DNA of 36,553 nt, from the NCBI GenBank assembly GCA_031362405.1, contig JANLSO010000099.1, positions 1 through 36,553 on the forward strand, given 5' to 3'. Shown in pieces: positions 8,487 through 16,811 of the stretch (positions are counted from its first letter, which is position 1; each line of letters opens with the position of its first letter). The DNA is from JANLSO01 sp031362405. Its GTDB lineage: Bacteria > Actinomycetota > Thermoleophilia > Miltoncostaeales > Miltoncostaeaceae. Position numbers and translations under genes: made by a program. Below the pieces are notes generated by a model. It was not told where the DNA came from and searched no databases. It saw only the letters and a program-made list of their open reading frames with translations.

Positions 8487-9158
8487 GTGCGCCTTGTCGT
8501 CGCCCACTGTGAAGTTCTCTACCGGGGACGCGTGTCGTCAGTGCTGCCGATGGCCATGCGGCTGATCATGTGGAAGACCGACGGCTCGGTGATGATCCAC
8601 TCCGACGCCGGCGGATACAAACCGCAGAACTGGATGACGCCACCCACGCGGATCGAGGAGACGGACGGACTGATCATCGTGCGAAAGGGCTCCGGGGCGA
8701 AGGTCGAAGAGCTCGAGATCCGGATCGACGAGGTGATCTCTGACACCACGCACGACATGGGCAGCTCTGCCGCCCTGGAGAAGGATGGCGTCGAGCGTGA
8801 TCTACAGGAAGCTTTGGCCGCGGCGCCGGAATCGCTTGGAGAGACGGTTTGCCTGGTGCGGCGCGAGTACCCGACCCCGATCGGTCCGGTCGATCTGCTG
8901 TGCACCGACGCCGACGGCTGGGTCGCCATTGAGGTCAAGCGAGTCGGAACCATCGATGCCGTCGAGCAGCTCACCCGCTACCTGATGTACATCCGGGCCG
9001 ACCACGGCATGAGCGAATGCCGTGGAATACTCGTGGCCGAGAGCATCAAGCCGCAGGCGCACACGCTGGCGCGTTCGCGGGGTATCGACACGGCGGTCGT
9101 CGACCTGGCCGTGCTGCGCGGCCTGCGTGAACCCGAGCTGCGGTTGTTCACGAACTGA
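8487..9158 (+). CDS. nucS: Mismatch-specific endonuclease NucS (EndoMS)
   Basis: NucS cleaves both strands at base mismatches and provides mismatch repair in Actinobacteria that lack MutS/MutL; it works with the sliding clamp. The 223-residue product has the N-terminal DNA-binding/dimerisation part (VRLVVAHCEVLYRGRVSSVL, YKPQNWMTPP). Its C-terminal PD-(D/E)xK nuclease part has catalytic Asp136 in IGPVDLL, Glu149 and Lys151 in IEVKR, and the QLTRY block at 161-165. All key residues are intact. I chose GTG 8487 because homologues start with (S)RVRLV; an in-frame GTG at 8463 would add eight residues and cannot be excluded. The next gene starts 7 bases after the stop. The C-terminal clamp-binding tail is short here, ending LRLFTN. 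Confidence 0.93.
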   Translation: MRLVVAHCEVLYRGRVSSVLPMAMRLIMWKTDGSVMIHSDAGGYKPQNWMTPPTRIEETDGLIIVRKGSGAKVEELEIRIDEVISDTTHDMGSSAALEKDGVERDLQEALAAAPESLGETVCLVRREYPTPIGPVDLLCTDADGWVAIEVKRVGTIDAVEQLTRYLMYIRADHGMSECRGILVAESIKPQAHTLARSRGIDTAVVDLAVLRGLREPELRLFTN

Positions 9159-9165
9159 TGTCGCG

Positions 9166-10305
9166 GTGATTTCCACGACTGCCGCCTGGACGCCCGGGCA
9201 TCTCGACGCACTCGTCAACGACCCCACGACGATCGCGCCGGTCATCCACACCGCGGACGTGCAGCGGATGATCGCATCACACGATCTGTGGGATCCCTGG
9301 CCGGTGCGTGAGGTCGACGGCACGCTTGTCGTGGCCGACGGCGGCGAGCTGTGGATGGCCCTCAGCGCGCCGGCGGTGGGAGATCCCGGTGGCCGCCACG
9401 ACATCGCCCGCATCCGAATGTTCGCGCGGCGCCCGAGCGGGTGTGCCGACCTTGGGCCGGTCTTCCCCGACGGCGCGTCGCTGGGGTCGCGTGAGTGGGC
9501 GGGCTGCGCGATCGTCGACCGAGCAGCGGCGACGCTGACGGTGCTCTACACCGCGGCCGGACACCGTCGCGAGCCGCGCCCGACCTTCGTGCAGCGCATT
9601 GCCGCGGCGACGGCGCCGGTGACGCTCGGCGACAGCATCGCCATCGGCGCGTGGGGTCCGCACCGTGAAGCGGTTCCACCTGATCCCGAGCACTATGTCG
9701 TCGTCGATCAGCTCGACGGGGTTCCGGGCTTCATCAAGGCATTCCGGGATCCCTTCCATTTTCAGGATCCCGCGACGGGCGAGCAGTACGTTCTGTTCGT
9801 CGGTTCACTGGCCGGCTCGGCGACCGACTTCAACGGGGCGATCGGTATCTCGCGCCACGACGGCGCCGGGCTCGAGCGGTGGGCGCCCCTGCCCCCGCTC
9901 GTTACGGCAGACGGCGTCAACAACGAACTCGAACGCCCGCACATGGTGACCTCGGGTGGCCGGTACTACCTCTTCTTCTCGACCCAGATCCGCACATTCC
10001 ATCCCGATGTCTCCGGGCCAACGGGGCTCTACGGCTTCGTGGGGCCGTCGCTGTTCGGCCCCTGGGAGCCCATCAACGACTCGGGGCTGGTACTGCGCAA
10101 CCCTGTTGAGGAGCCTGCCCAGGCGTACTCATGGCTGGTCCTGCCCGACCTTCGCGTGACGAGCTTCGTCGACGCCCACTCGCTGGCGGGCGCTCGCGCG
10201 GAACATCTCGACGCCGAAGCGGCGCGGCACCACTTCGGCGGCACGATGGCCCCCGACCTGCGACTCGAACTCGACGGCACGGGGGCGCGCCTCGTGACCG
10301 GCTAG
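9166..10305 (+). CDS. Glycoside hydrolase family 68 (levansucrase/inulosucrase)
   Basis: GH68 enzymes cleave sucrose and either release fructose or build fructan (levan or inulin). The 379-residue protein carries the expected five-bladed-propeller motifs: nucleophile Asp43 in LWDPWPV, transition-state stabiliser Asp195 in FRDPF, and acid/base Glu in NELERPH (254-259). YYLFFSTQ, SGPTGLYGFVGPSLFGPWEP and QAYSWLVLPD are further landmarks. Starting at GTG 9166, seven bases after nucS, there is no signal peptide or membrane anchor. That is unusual, since levansucrases are normally secreted, although some Gram-negative ones leave by non-classical routes. The product may be cytosolic, perhaps a beta-fructofuranosidase. 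The stop shares a CTAG palindrome with the converging FkbM gene. Fructan length cannot be predicted. Confidence 0.9.
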   Translation: MISTTAAWTPGHLDALVNDPTTIAPVIHTADVQRMIASHDLWDPWPVREVDGTLVVADGGELWMALSAPAVGDPGGRHDIARIRMFARRPSGCADLGPVFPDGASLGSREWAGCAIVDRAAATLTVLYTAAGHRREPRPTFVQRIAAATAPVTLGDSIAIGAWGPHREAVPPDPEHYVVVDQLDGVPGFIKAFRDPFHFQDPATGEQYVLFVGSLAGSATDFNGAIGISRHDGAGLERWAPLPPLVTADGVNNELERPHMVTSGGRYYLFFSTQIRTFHPDVSGPTGLYGFVGPSLFGPWEPINDSGLVLRNPVEEPAQAYSWLVLPDLRVTSFVDAHSLAGARAEHLDAEAARHHFGGTMAPDLRLELDGTGARLVTG

Positions 10306-11318
10306 GCGCCTTCGCGGGGAAGGGCGACCAGGTTGCCGAAGACCTCGAGGTCTTCGGGGATCTCCGCGACCACGGCCGGCGTGCCGGCGGCGAGGCTCTT
10401 GGCTTCGACCAACACGTACTCGTGGTCGTGAAAGAGGCTAACGACCGCCTGGGCCCCGACACCGCGGTTCTCGCGCAGCGACTTTGAGTTGACCTCGAAG
10501 ATCACCCGCGGCCGGTCGCGACCGAGAATGCGTGGCATGCCCTGAAGGACGTCCAGCTCCGCACCTTCAACATCGATCTTCACCAGATCGACCCGCTCGG
10601 TGTCGCGAACCAGATCATCAACGCGCGCCAGAGGAATCTCTGCGGCCTCGTGGCCCTCGGGCAGCTCGGCGTCAGGGTCGACCAGTACGTACATCGAGCC
10701 GAGGTTGATCGTGCGCGGATCGCCGCAGACCCGCCCGACCCCCGCGTGCGCCCCGCAGCCCACCAAGTGCGCCCGCACACGATCCTCGACGCCGTTCTCG
10801 GCGACGTTGCGCTCGAGCAGTGAGTGGTTGTAGGCGAAAGCCTCGAACGCATGTACGCGGCCACCGGCGCGGGCCATCACGACCGAATAGAAGCCCAGAT
10901 TCGCGCCGATGTCGAGGCATACGGCGCCGGGCGTGACCGACGCCGTGAGCAGCTGCTCGATCTCAGGGTCGAACGTACCCTGCATGATCTGCGCCCCCAC
11001 GCCAAGGTCGCGCAGGTTGAAGAAGATGCGCAGGCCGTCGGGCCGTTCCCACATCAGCTCACGATTCACCGACGGAAGATGCGGGTAGCTGTGCTGAGCC
11101 GCGGTGTCGCCGAGATTCTCGTAGAGAAACGCGCGCAGGTCACGACCCTCGATCCGCGCATCGTGCCCGTCGAGATCATTGGGAAGGCCTTCCCCGAGAA
11201 CGATGCGATCAAAGAAGACGGCATCGATCGCGCGGGGTCGATCCAGCTCTATCCCGGCAAGCAATTCGTCGAACTCGCGAACGAAGCGCTCGCGAAGCAA
11301 TGAGATTGTCGTCGCCAT
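10302..11318 (-). CDS. FkbM-family SAM-dependent methyltransferase
   Basis: The 338-residue protein has the FkbM methyltransferase core: SAM-binding motif VCLDIGANLGFYSVVMARAG (about 133-152), the acidic turn HAFEAF, and motif VDLVKIDVEGAELDVLQGMP near the C-terminal third. The family O-methylates sugars, polyketides and other secondary metabolites. The first 110 residues form an extra N-terminal region I cannot assign. I use ATG 11318; an upstream TTG at 11339 is possible. It is the last gene of a minus-strand run behind the sortase-fusion gene (51-base gap), which suggests methylation of a cell-surface glycan or glycoprotein (inference). Its TAG stop overlaps the levansucrase TAG from the other strand. 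Confidence 0.88.
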   Translation of the reverse strand: MATTISLLRERFVREFDELLAGIELDRPRAIDAVFFDRIVLGEGLPNDLDGHDARIEGRDLRAFLYENLGDTAAQHSYPHLPSVNRELMWERPDGLRIFFNLRDLGVGAQIMQGTFDPEIEQLLTASVTPGAVCLDIGANLGFYSVVMARAGGRVHAFEAFAYNHSLLERNVAENGVEDRVRAHLVGCGAHAGVGRVCGDPRTINLGSMYVLVDPDAELPEGHEAAEIPLARVDDLVRDTERVDLVKIDVEGAELDVLQGMPRILGRDRPRVIFEVNSKSLRENRGVGAQAVVSLFHDHEYVLVEAKSLAAGTPAVVAEIPEDLEVFGNLVALPREGA

Positions 11319-11369
11319 GCCACAAACATCGGCCGGCAACGGGGCCCAGTTGAGCCCCGCGCGAACTTC

Positions 11370-14105
11370 TTAAGCGGGAACCGCCGTCACCACGATGTTG
11401 TCGCGGTAGTGCCCAAGCGACGGGACGAACGGTCCGCCACAGGTAACCAGCACCAGACGCGGACTGCCCTTCAACGAATAGACGTTCGTCGGCAGCTGGG
11501 GCTTGGGCATTGTGCGCACGGAGACCACGCGATAGCCGCGATTCGTTCCGCCGGCGGTCTGCACGACAACCCGGTCACCAGCCTTCGCACTCTTCAGGCG
11601 GAAGAAGGCACCCGCCCCGGAGCGGGCACTATCGACGTGTCCGCCAATCAGAACGGCGCCGGCGGCGTCGCCGGGAGCGGCACCATCGCGCCACCAGCCG
11701 GGACGCTGGATGTCGACCGGGACACCAAGTGCCCCGTTGGTGAGGTCGATCCCTACCGCGGCGGTCGGCGCATCGATCCCCAAGGAGGCGATCTGGACAC
11801 GTGTCGGAGCATTCCCGGGCACCTGAAGAGCGCGGACGTAGTTCACGCGATCGCCGCGGCCGGTGTTGATCGCGGGCGCCGAGAGCGCGGTCTCGGCGAC
11901 CTGCGCACACTCAGTGGTCGTTCCGGCGACGACCGCGGAACCCGCGATCTCCTCGCGATACGTGTAGAGCCCTGCCTTCGGGACGCGCACAGGTGCCGAG
12001 CGGACCTCGCCGTCGCCGTTCGCGGTCACCGTGCCGCGCCAGAACGGAGTTCCCGTGCACGAGATGGCTCCGCGTGACGAAAACGGACCGAACAGCTCAA
12101 CCGTGATCTGTGCCGGGGTCTTGCCCAAGCCGGTAACTCGAATGCGGTCCGAGAGGGTCGACCCCGGGCGGACGACCTCGTCAGCGACGATGGTGGTCAC
12201 GACCGGTGTCCCGCGCGCGATCGTCGTCTCCGACGCCTCGCCGCAGGTGGTCGCGACCGCGTCGTTGGCTTCCGATCCCGCCAGCGTCTCGCGGTAGGTG
12301 TAGTAACCGGCCTTGTCGAGCTTCACGGGGTCGGTCGTGAACGTGCCGTCGCCGTCGGCGGCGACGGTGCCGGTCCAGTACGGGGTGCCGATACAGACGA
12401 TCGCACCCGGGCTCGGGAAGGGGCCCCACAGCTCGACGTTGATCGTCGCCGCCACGGCACCGAGGCCGGTGACGACCACCGAGTCGGTGATCGAGGCGCC
12501 GGGAGTGGTCTCCTGCGCGCTGATCTGAGTGGTGACCTTCGGGGCACCGACAACCGTTGCCGTTTCCGTCGTCTCTCCGCAGGCGGTCTCCGCGGCGCGA
12601 ACGAACCCGGCCGCGTCGATTGTCTCGCGGTAGGTGTAGTAACCCGGAACGGTCAGGGTGACGGGCTCGGTGCGGTAGTCGCCGTCGCCAGTCGCGTTCA
12701 CAGAACCGGTCCAGATCGGGCTGATGTCGCATTTGATGGCTTCGCGGCTGGGGAACGGGCCGTAGAGCGACGCCGTGACCACGGCGCTCTCACCCGCGAG
12801 ACCCGTGACCGTGACGAGGTCGGTCAGTGCCGTTCCCGGCCGGATCCGGGTGGCGCTGGCAACGGTCGTTATCTTCGGTTGAGACTCGACACGGAAACTC
12901 TCGGCCGGAACGGCGCAGGGCGTGGTGGTTCCCCGCGTGGTGGGCGTGTCGGGTACCACCAGCTGGTACGTGTAGTTGCCGGCCGCGGTCAGCGACGCGG
13001 CGGGGGTGCGAATAACTCCGGGGCCGCGCTTGGTGAACGATCCCGTCCACGCCGGCGCCTTGTCGCAGCGGATCTCCGCCTGGGAGCGATACGGGCCGTA
13101 GATGTTGACGGCGACGAGCGCCTTCCAGTCGCGCGAGACCCCACTGAAGGTCACCTTGTCGCGGTTCGCCTCGCCCGCGAGCACGACGGTGGGAGCGGCA
13201 GCGGTCGCAACGCCCACCTGCGCGAGGGCGACGGTCTCGACGGAGGTCGCCGTGACGCGCTGGCTGTCGGGGGCGGCGAGGCGCTGGCCGTTGCGGGCCG
13301 CGGCGGCCGTCGTCCCCCGGTAGATCTTCGGCAGGTTCGAGGCGATCGGCTCGCTGCGCACATCGAAGTTGACGCCGTCGGCGCTGGTCGGCGTGAAGTC
13401 GACGCTCGCGACGCCTTCGCCATTCGTGGTAACCGTGCGGGGCGTGTCGGTGCCCGTGGCCTTCACCTCGAGGGAAACGTTCGGAAGCGCGTTGCCCGCG
13501 GCCGACAGCACTCGGAAGGTCGCGGTTGCGGGGGTGCCCGTCGTGAGCGAGCCGGGGATCTTCGTCTCGATGCGGTACGGGCCGGCGAATCGGCGGCTAT
13601 CGCGCTCGATCTTGCCGAACTCGGAGGCCACCACCGGGCTAATGGCCGACGGGTCGACCTCACCCGGTGCGCCGTCGCCCATCAGGGAGTGGACGTACAG
13701 CATCGTCGCTGCCTGCTGGGTCGCATTGCGGCTGCGCCCGTAGTTCCACAACGCGTAGGCCATGCGTCGCTCGGACGTCGCGGAGACCACCTGGCCGGCA
13801 CGATTGCGCAGCTCGGCGTCGACGGGGGCCTGTTCGAACGCAAAGTTCTTGTTGGGGTACCAAAAGCGCAGGTCGATACAGAAGGTACTCAGCTCACCGG
13901 CGACGGCGCCGCGGTAGTCACCGAACCACCGCACGCCGTAGCGGTACGTGTCGTAGAAGCCGACGCCCGTCGTACCGCAGGTGTTGCGGCCCGCGGTCGA
14001 GCAGGGATCGTTCTGGTTGGGCGGCTCGGCAGCGAACGCACTCGGGACGAGCGCGAGGACGACAGCACTTGCGAGAGCACTGAGAACTGCGAAGAGTCGG
14101 GTCAC
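11370..14105 (-). CDS. Secreted TQXA-domain protein with four Ig-like repeats and a C-terminal sortase domain
   Basis: The 911-residue protein starts at GTG 14105. Signal peptide: residues 1-26 (LFAVLSALASAVVLALV, cleavage after FAA). Residues 45-170 look like a TQXA/thioester-type surface domain, with FCID (Cys76) and TQQA (129-132) in NATQQAATMLYVHSL. A Cna-like strand-rich segment covers 185-260. Four tandem 112-residue repeats follow (304-740), each with two cysteines. Residues 752-911 form a class F-like sortase: LIGGHVDS (His823), LVTCGG (Cys889), HYRDN (Arg901), so the catalytic triad is complete. Surface TQXA proteins normally end in an LPxTG sorting signal; here the enzyme occupies that place and no LPxTG or C-terminal membrane anchor is seen. 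A self-acting ligase or peptidase on the cell surface is a reasonable guess, but unproven. Confidence 0.85.
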   Translation of the reverse strand: MTRLFAVLSALASAVVLALVPSAFAAEPPNQNDPCSTAGRNTCGTTGVGFYDTYRYGVRWFGDYRGAVAGELSTFCIDLRFWYPNKNFAFEQAPVDAELRNRAGQVVSATSERRMAYALWNYGRSRNATQQAATMLYVHSLMGDGAPGEVDPSAISPVVASEFGKIERDSRRFAGPYRIETKIPGSLTTGTPATATFRVLSAAGNALPNVSLEVKATGTDTPRTVTTNGEGVASVDFTPTSADGVNFDVRSEPIASNLPKIYRGTTAAAARNGQRLAAPDSQRVTATSVETVALAQVGVATAAAPTVVLAGEANRDKVTFSGVSRDWKALVAVNIYGPYRSQAEIRCDKAPAWTGSFTKRGPGVIRTPAASLTAAGNYTYQLVVPDTPTTRGTTTPCAVPAESFRVESQPKITTVASATRIRPGTALTDLVTVTGLAGESAVVTASLYGPFPSREAIKCDISPIWTGSVNATGDGDYRTEPVTLTVPGYYTYRETIDAAGFVRAAETACGETTETATVVGAPKVTTQISAQETTPGASITDSVVVTGLGAVAATINVELWGPFPSPGAIVCIGTPYWTGTVAADGDGTFTTDPVKLDKAGYYTYRETLAGSEANDAVATTCGEASETTIARGTPVVTTIVADEVVRPGSTLSDRIRVTGLGKTPAQITVELFGPFSSRGAISCTGTPFWRGTVTANGDGEVRSAPVRVPKAGLYTYREEIAGSAVVAGTTTECAQVAETALSAPAINTGRGDRVNYVRALQVPGNAPTRVQIASLGIDAPTAAVGIDLTNGALGVPVDIQRPGWWRDGAAPGDAAGAVLIGGHVDSARSGAGAFFRLKSAKAGDRVVVQTAGGTNRGYRVVSVRTMPKPQLPTNVYSLKGSPRLVLVTCGGPFVPSLGHYRDNIVVTAVPA
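11886..13196 (-). repeat. Four tandem 336-bp coding repeats (112 residues each)
   Basis: Within the sortase-fusion gene, residues 304-740 comprise four copies of one domain. The first cysteines are at 347, 459, 571 and 683, and the second at 397, 509, 621 and 733. The period is therefore exactly 112 and the within-repeat cysteine spacing exactly 50 in all four. Shared landmarks are YGPF/WGPF/FGPF before the first cysteine, W(T/R)G about seven to eight residues after it, GDGxxxxxPV, and YTYRE before the second. Copies 2-4 are close to one another; copy 1 has diverged. A disulfide-stapled Ig-like fold is the likely structure (inference). Confidence 0.85.
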
Positions 14106-14200
14106 GGCGGGACTTATACCCGTTTGGGGGAGGCAAATGCCAGCGCGACGAGGTGCTTCATGCGTGTTTTGGCACGAACCCGTCCTGGCGAGCGGCCGTG

Positions 14201-15490
14201 TCAGCCGATCGGCGTGGCCGTAACCCGACCTGATCCCGAGGCGTCGTCGACCAGCACCAAAAGGGCGCGTGATCGGCCAACCGCGACCCGTGATGCGCCG
14301 CGCGAGGAGCCGGCCGTGCGGACGGGGCGCGTGAACGCGCGGGCGCCGTTGCGAAGGAACGAGTAGCGGACATCGTCGGGGCCGGGGCCCGGATCGTTGT
14401 TCCACCAGACGACCGACAGCCCACGCGTCGTGGTCTCGATTCCGTTGAGACCGTCGAGCAGGGTGACGTCATCACGTTCCGCCGAGAACACCGTCAGCGG
14501 CATCTCCGGATTCAGCTGCCGCTGCGTGCTGAACGCGACATAACGGATGATGTCGCGGGCGGGGTCGTACGGTGCCTCGCCGGCGTTGGTCTGCGCGGTG
14601 AGCACGCGGCCCGCGCGCGCCAACGACAGGGCATCGGTCGAGACGGCCCCGGACCGGCCAGACAGCGTGCCGTTCGGGCGCAGACGCAGGATCTGTCGGT
14701 AGCTGTTGCCGTATCCGTACGCCGCGTAGGCACCGCCCGCCAAACGGGCGACGACCGCGGATTCTCCCCGCGCGTTGAGGGTGATGTCCAGCGGGCGCAC
14801 CGTCTGGGCCGCGAACGTGCGGTCGAAGACCCCCATGACAGGGGAGAACTTCCTGTTCGCAAGCCGAAAGACCGAGACCGCGACCTGCGCCTTTGTTCCC
14901 GAGGACACCCACGCGGCCGCGACGTTGCCCGAACCCTCACTCACGGCGGCGATCACCCCATTGCGCGTCGGCAGGGCGCGCTTTCTCGCCAGCGTCCAGG
15001 CGCCTGAGCGCGCGCGCACGAGGACGCGGAGAGCCGCGGGCAGCGTGACCTGCACCACCGCGACAAGACGTCGACCCGAGTAGCCGACGTCCAGGAGAAG
15101 AGTGTTCTTGGTGAGCGCACGCGGCAATGCCGCCTCTACCCAGCCCCGCCGGGTGAGTGCCGCCTCATAGAGCCGACCGCGGCGAGTGTAAAGCACGATC
15201 GCCTGGCCGCGTCGTTCCCCCAGCTGCGCGGCGACGACGCGCCCACGCCCGACCGCGAGGGGTGACCCGAACGGCCCGCGAGCGCCGCGCCGACGCAGAA
15301 CCTCGACGCCGCCGTCACTCCGCGTAACCGCGACCAGGGCGTCGTTGCGCTGGTTGAGATCGAGGGCAAACGCGTTGGGATCGTACTCGACTCCATCGGG
15401 TGTGATCGGGGCGGCGGCGGCCACCCCGGCAGGAATCAGCGCAATCGCCGCGGCGGATGCGACGGTCACCAGTGAACGGTTGAGGGGCAC
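14201..15490 (-). CDS. Secreted propeller-like protein of unknown function (paralogue A)
   Basis: The 429-residue protein starts at GTG 15490 and opens with a signal peptide (SLVTVASAAAIALIPAGVAA). The mature part contains repeated beta-strand motifs of the type ALVAVTRSDGGVEVLRRRG, AIVLYTRRGRLYEAALTRRG and VAAAWVSSGTKAQVAVSVFR. This suggests a multi-bladed beta-propeller such as sialidase- or WD40-like folds, but no catalytic motif is visible. Its N-terminal 90 residues resemble those of the protein at 17142-18386, with FAL...D.N...AV, GPFGSP..VGRGR and GWVEAALP as matching landmarks. It heads a minus-strand run with the sortase fusion and FkbM gene and is divergent from the CrtC-like gene. 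A surface or extracellular role is likely. Confidence 0.75.
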   Translation of the reverse strand: MPLNRSLVTVASAAAIALIPAGVAAAAPITPDGVEYDPNAFALDLNQRNDALVAVTRSDGGVEVLRRRGARGPFGSPLAVGRGRVVAAQLGERRGQAIVLYTRRGRLYEAALTRRGWVEAALPRALTKNTLLLDVGYSGRRLVAVVQVTLPAALRVLVRARSGAWTLARKRALPTRNGVIAAVSEGSGNVAAAWVSSGTKAQVAVSVFRLANRKFSPVMGVFDRTFAAQTVRPLDITLNARGESAVVARLAGGAYAAYGYGNSYRQILRLRPNGTLSGRSGAVSTDALSLARAGRVLTAQTNAGEAPYDPARDIIRYVAFSTQRQLNPEMPLTVFSAERDDVTLLDGLNGIETTTRGLSVVWWNNDPGPGPDDVRYSFLRNGARAFTRPVRTAGSSRGASRVAVGRSRALLVLVDDASGSGRVTATPIG

Positions 15491-15629
15491 GTCGGGGGTC
15501 TCCTTGATCAGCGGTTCCGCGACGCTATGCCAGAGGGCCCGCGCAGAGCAACCGCCGGTCGTGGACCGCGAATCGCGGCGGCGGCCGATCCCTCCGAGAT
15601 TTCGGGAAAGCGTCGCTAGTGTCGGCGGA
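15491..15629. promoter_or_regulatory. Divergent intergenic promoter region
   Basis: These 139 bases separate the outward-facing starts of the propeller-like gene (left) and the CrtC-like gene (right), so they should hold both promoters. I see no confident -35/-10 pair or operator palindrome. The call rests on gene geometry alone. Confidence 0.4.
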
Positions 15630-16811
15630 GTGATCGCGCGACGCCTCATCGACGCACTGATGGTCGTCGCACTGACCGCCGTGTCGGCGTCAGGGGCACC
15701 TCAGCTTCGAACCGCCACTCCCGCCGACAACGGCGCCCATCCAGGTGAGGGTAAACGCACCGAATGGTGGTTTGTCAGCGCCATCGATCCCGGGCAGCGG
15801 TTCGCGGTTGCGACGGCGCTGGGCGCCGAGTTTCCGAGTAATCCGCCCGCCACCGTCGTCTTCCTCTACCTGCCCGATGGGAGCGTTCACACGGTCGCCG
15901 CCCCCCGCACCCTCATCGACAGACCCGCCACGAACCGGGCCGACGTACGGCTGGGCCCGGACCGGCTCTGGTCGCCGCGACCCGGTCTGACCCGGGTTCA
16001 CATCGACATCCCGAATGGCATCGATCTGCATGGCGGATCGCCGGGGCCGGTTCGTGTCGAGCTCACCGTGCGAGCAACCGCCCCGGGCTTTGCGGCGGGG
16101 CCTTTGACCCTGCCGCAGGGGCAGGATCTCTCGTGGACGGTTGGTGCCCCCTCAGCAGCGGTGTCGGGCGTCGTCCGGTTAGGTTCGCGCACCTACCGGC
16201 TGCGTGACGCGATCGGGTATCACGACCACAACTACGGTCAGTTCGACCTCGCCGACGATGCACACGGCGGCTGGGATTGGAGCGAGATCCGGCTTCCCGC
16301 GGGGCGCAGTCTCGTCAGCGGCATCGTCCGACCGCAAGATCCCTTTCCCCGCGACGGCGTGCTGGTGCTGTCTGACGGCCAAAAGCGCCTCGGCTCGGCG
16401 CGTGCGCAGGACGTCACCATCCGCCGCTCGCGGTGGGCGCGCGTCGGCAAGAACGCCTACCCGCGTCGTTTGGTGCTCACCGCGCGCATGACGGGCGGAT
16501 GGAGCGTGCGTGTTCGCTACCGGGCCCACCGGGCGGCACCGCTTGGATTTCGGCTCGACGGTTCGAGCGCCCTCGTGGAGATAGAGACGCGCGCCTCGGG
16601 TGAGCTGCGGCGCAACGGCCGGGTCGTGTCGCGGTGGTCGGGGGCGCCGGGGTTCTACGAGTACGAATCGACCCCGGTCACACGTGAACGCGACGCCGCC
16701 CCGGGCACCGCGTCATGGGCCGGACGCCGGGCAATGGCCGTAGGGGCCCTCCTTCGCGCGCGAGCGGTCGGTCGGCTGCCGATGGATCGGCATGTTCCGG
16801 ATCGATCGTGA
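15630..16811 (+). CDS. Secreted CrtC-like lipocalin-fold protein
   Basis: The 393-residue protein begins at GTG 15630 with a short hydrophobic leader (LMVVALTAVSASGAP). Two landmarks match the CrtC (hydroxyneurosporene synthase)/AttH-like tandem lipocalin family: EWWFVSAI at 45-52 and GYHDHNYGQFD at 196-206, followed by WDWSEIRLP. Known members are carotenoid hydratases and isomerases, but many actinobacterial relatives are uncharacterised secreted proteins. The export signal and lack of carotenoid genes nearby argue against a carotenoid role here. An in-frame ATG at 15660 is an alternative start. The extreme C-terminus (RRAMAVGALLRARAVGRLPM) looks unusual and may lie beyond a lost stop. It sits between two related propeller-like secreted proteins. 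Confidence 0.65.
   Translation: MIARRLIDALMVVALTAVSASGAPQLRTATPADNGAHPGEGKRTEWWFVSAIDPGQRFAVATALGAEFPSNPPATVVFLYLPDGSVHTVAAPRTLIDRPATNRADVRLGPDRLWSPRPGLTRVHIDIPNGIDLHGGSPGPVRVELTVRATAPGFAAGPLTLPQGQDLSWTVGAPSAAVSGVVRLGSRTYRLRDAIGYHDHNYGQFDLADDAHGGWDWSEIRLPAGRSLVSGIVRPQDPFPRDGVLVLSDGQKRLGSARAQDVTIRRSRWARVGKNAYPRRLVLTARMTGGWSVRVRYRAHRAAPLGFRLDGSSALVEIETRASGELRRNGRVVSRWSGAPGFYEYESTPVTRERDAAPGTASWAGRRAMAVGALLRARAVGRLPMDRHVPDRS

Noticed and set aside
14060..14135. TATAAG close to the sortase-fusion start as a leaderless promoter
   Set aside because: The best -35 candidate (TTGCCT) is only 12 bases upstream, too close to be convincing.
12879..14366. 495-residue forward frame across the sortase-fusion gene
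   Set aside because: Antisense shadow of a gene with signal peptide, repeats and catalytic motifs on the minus strand.
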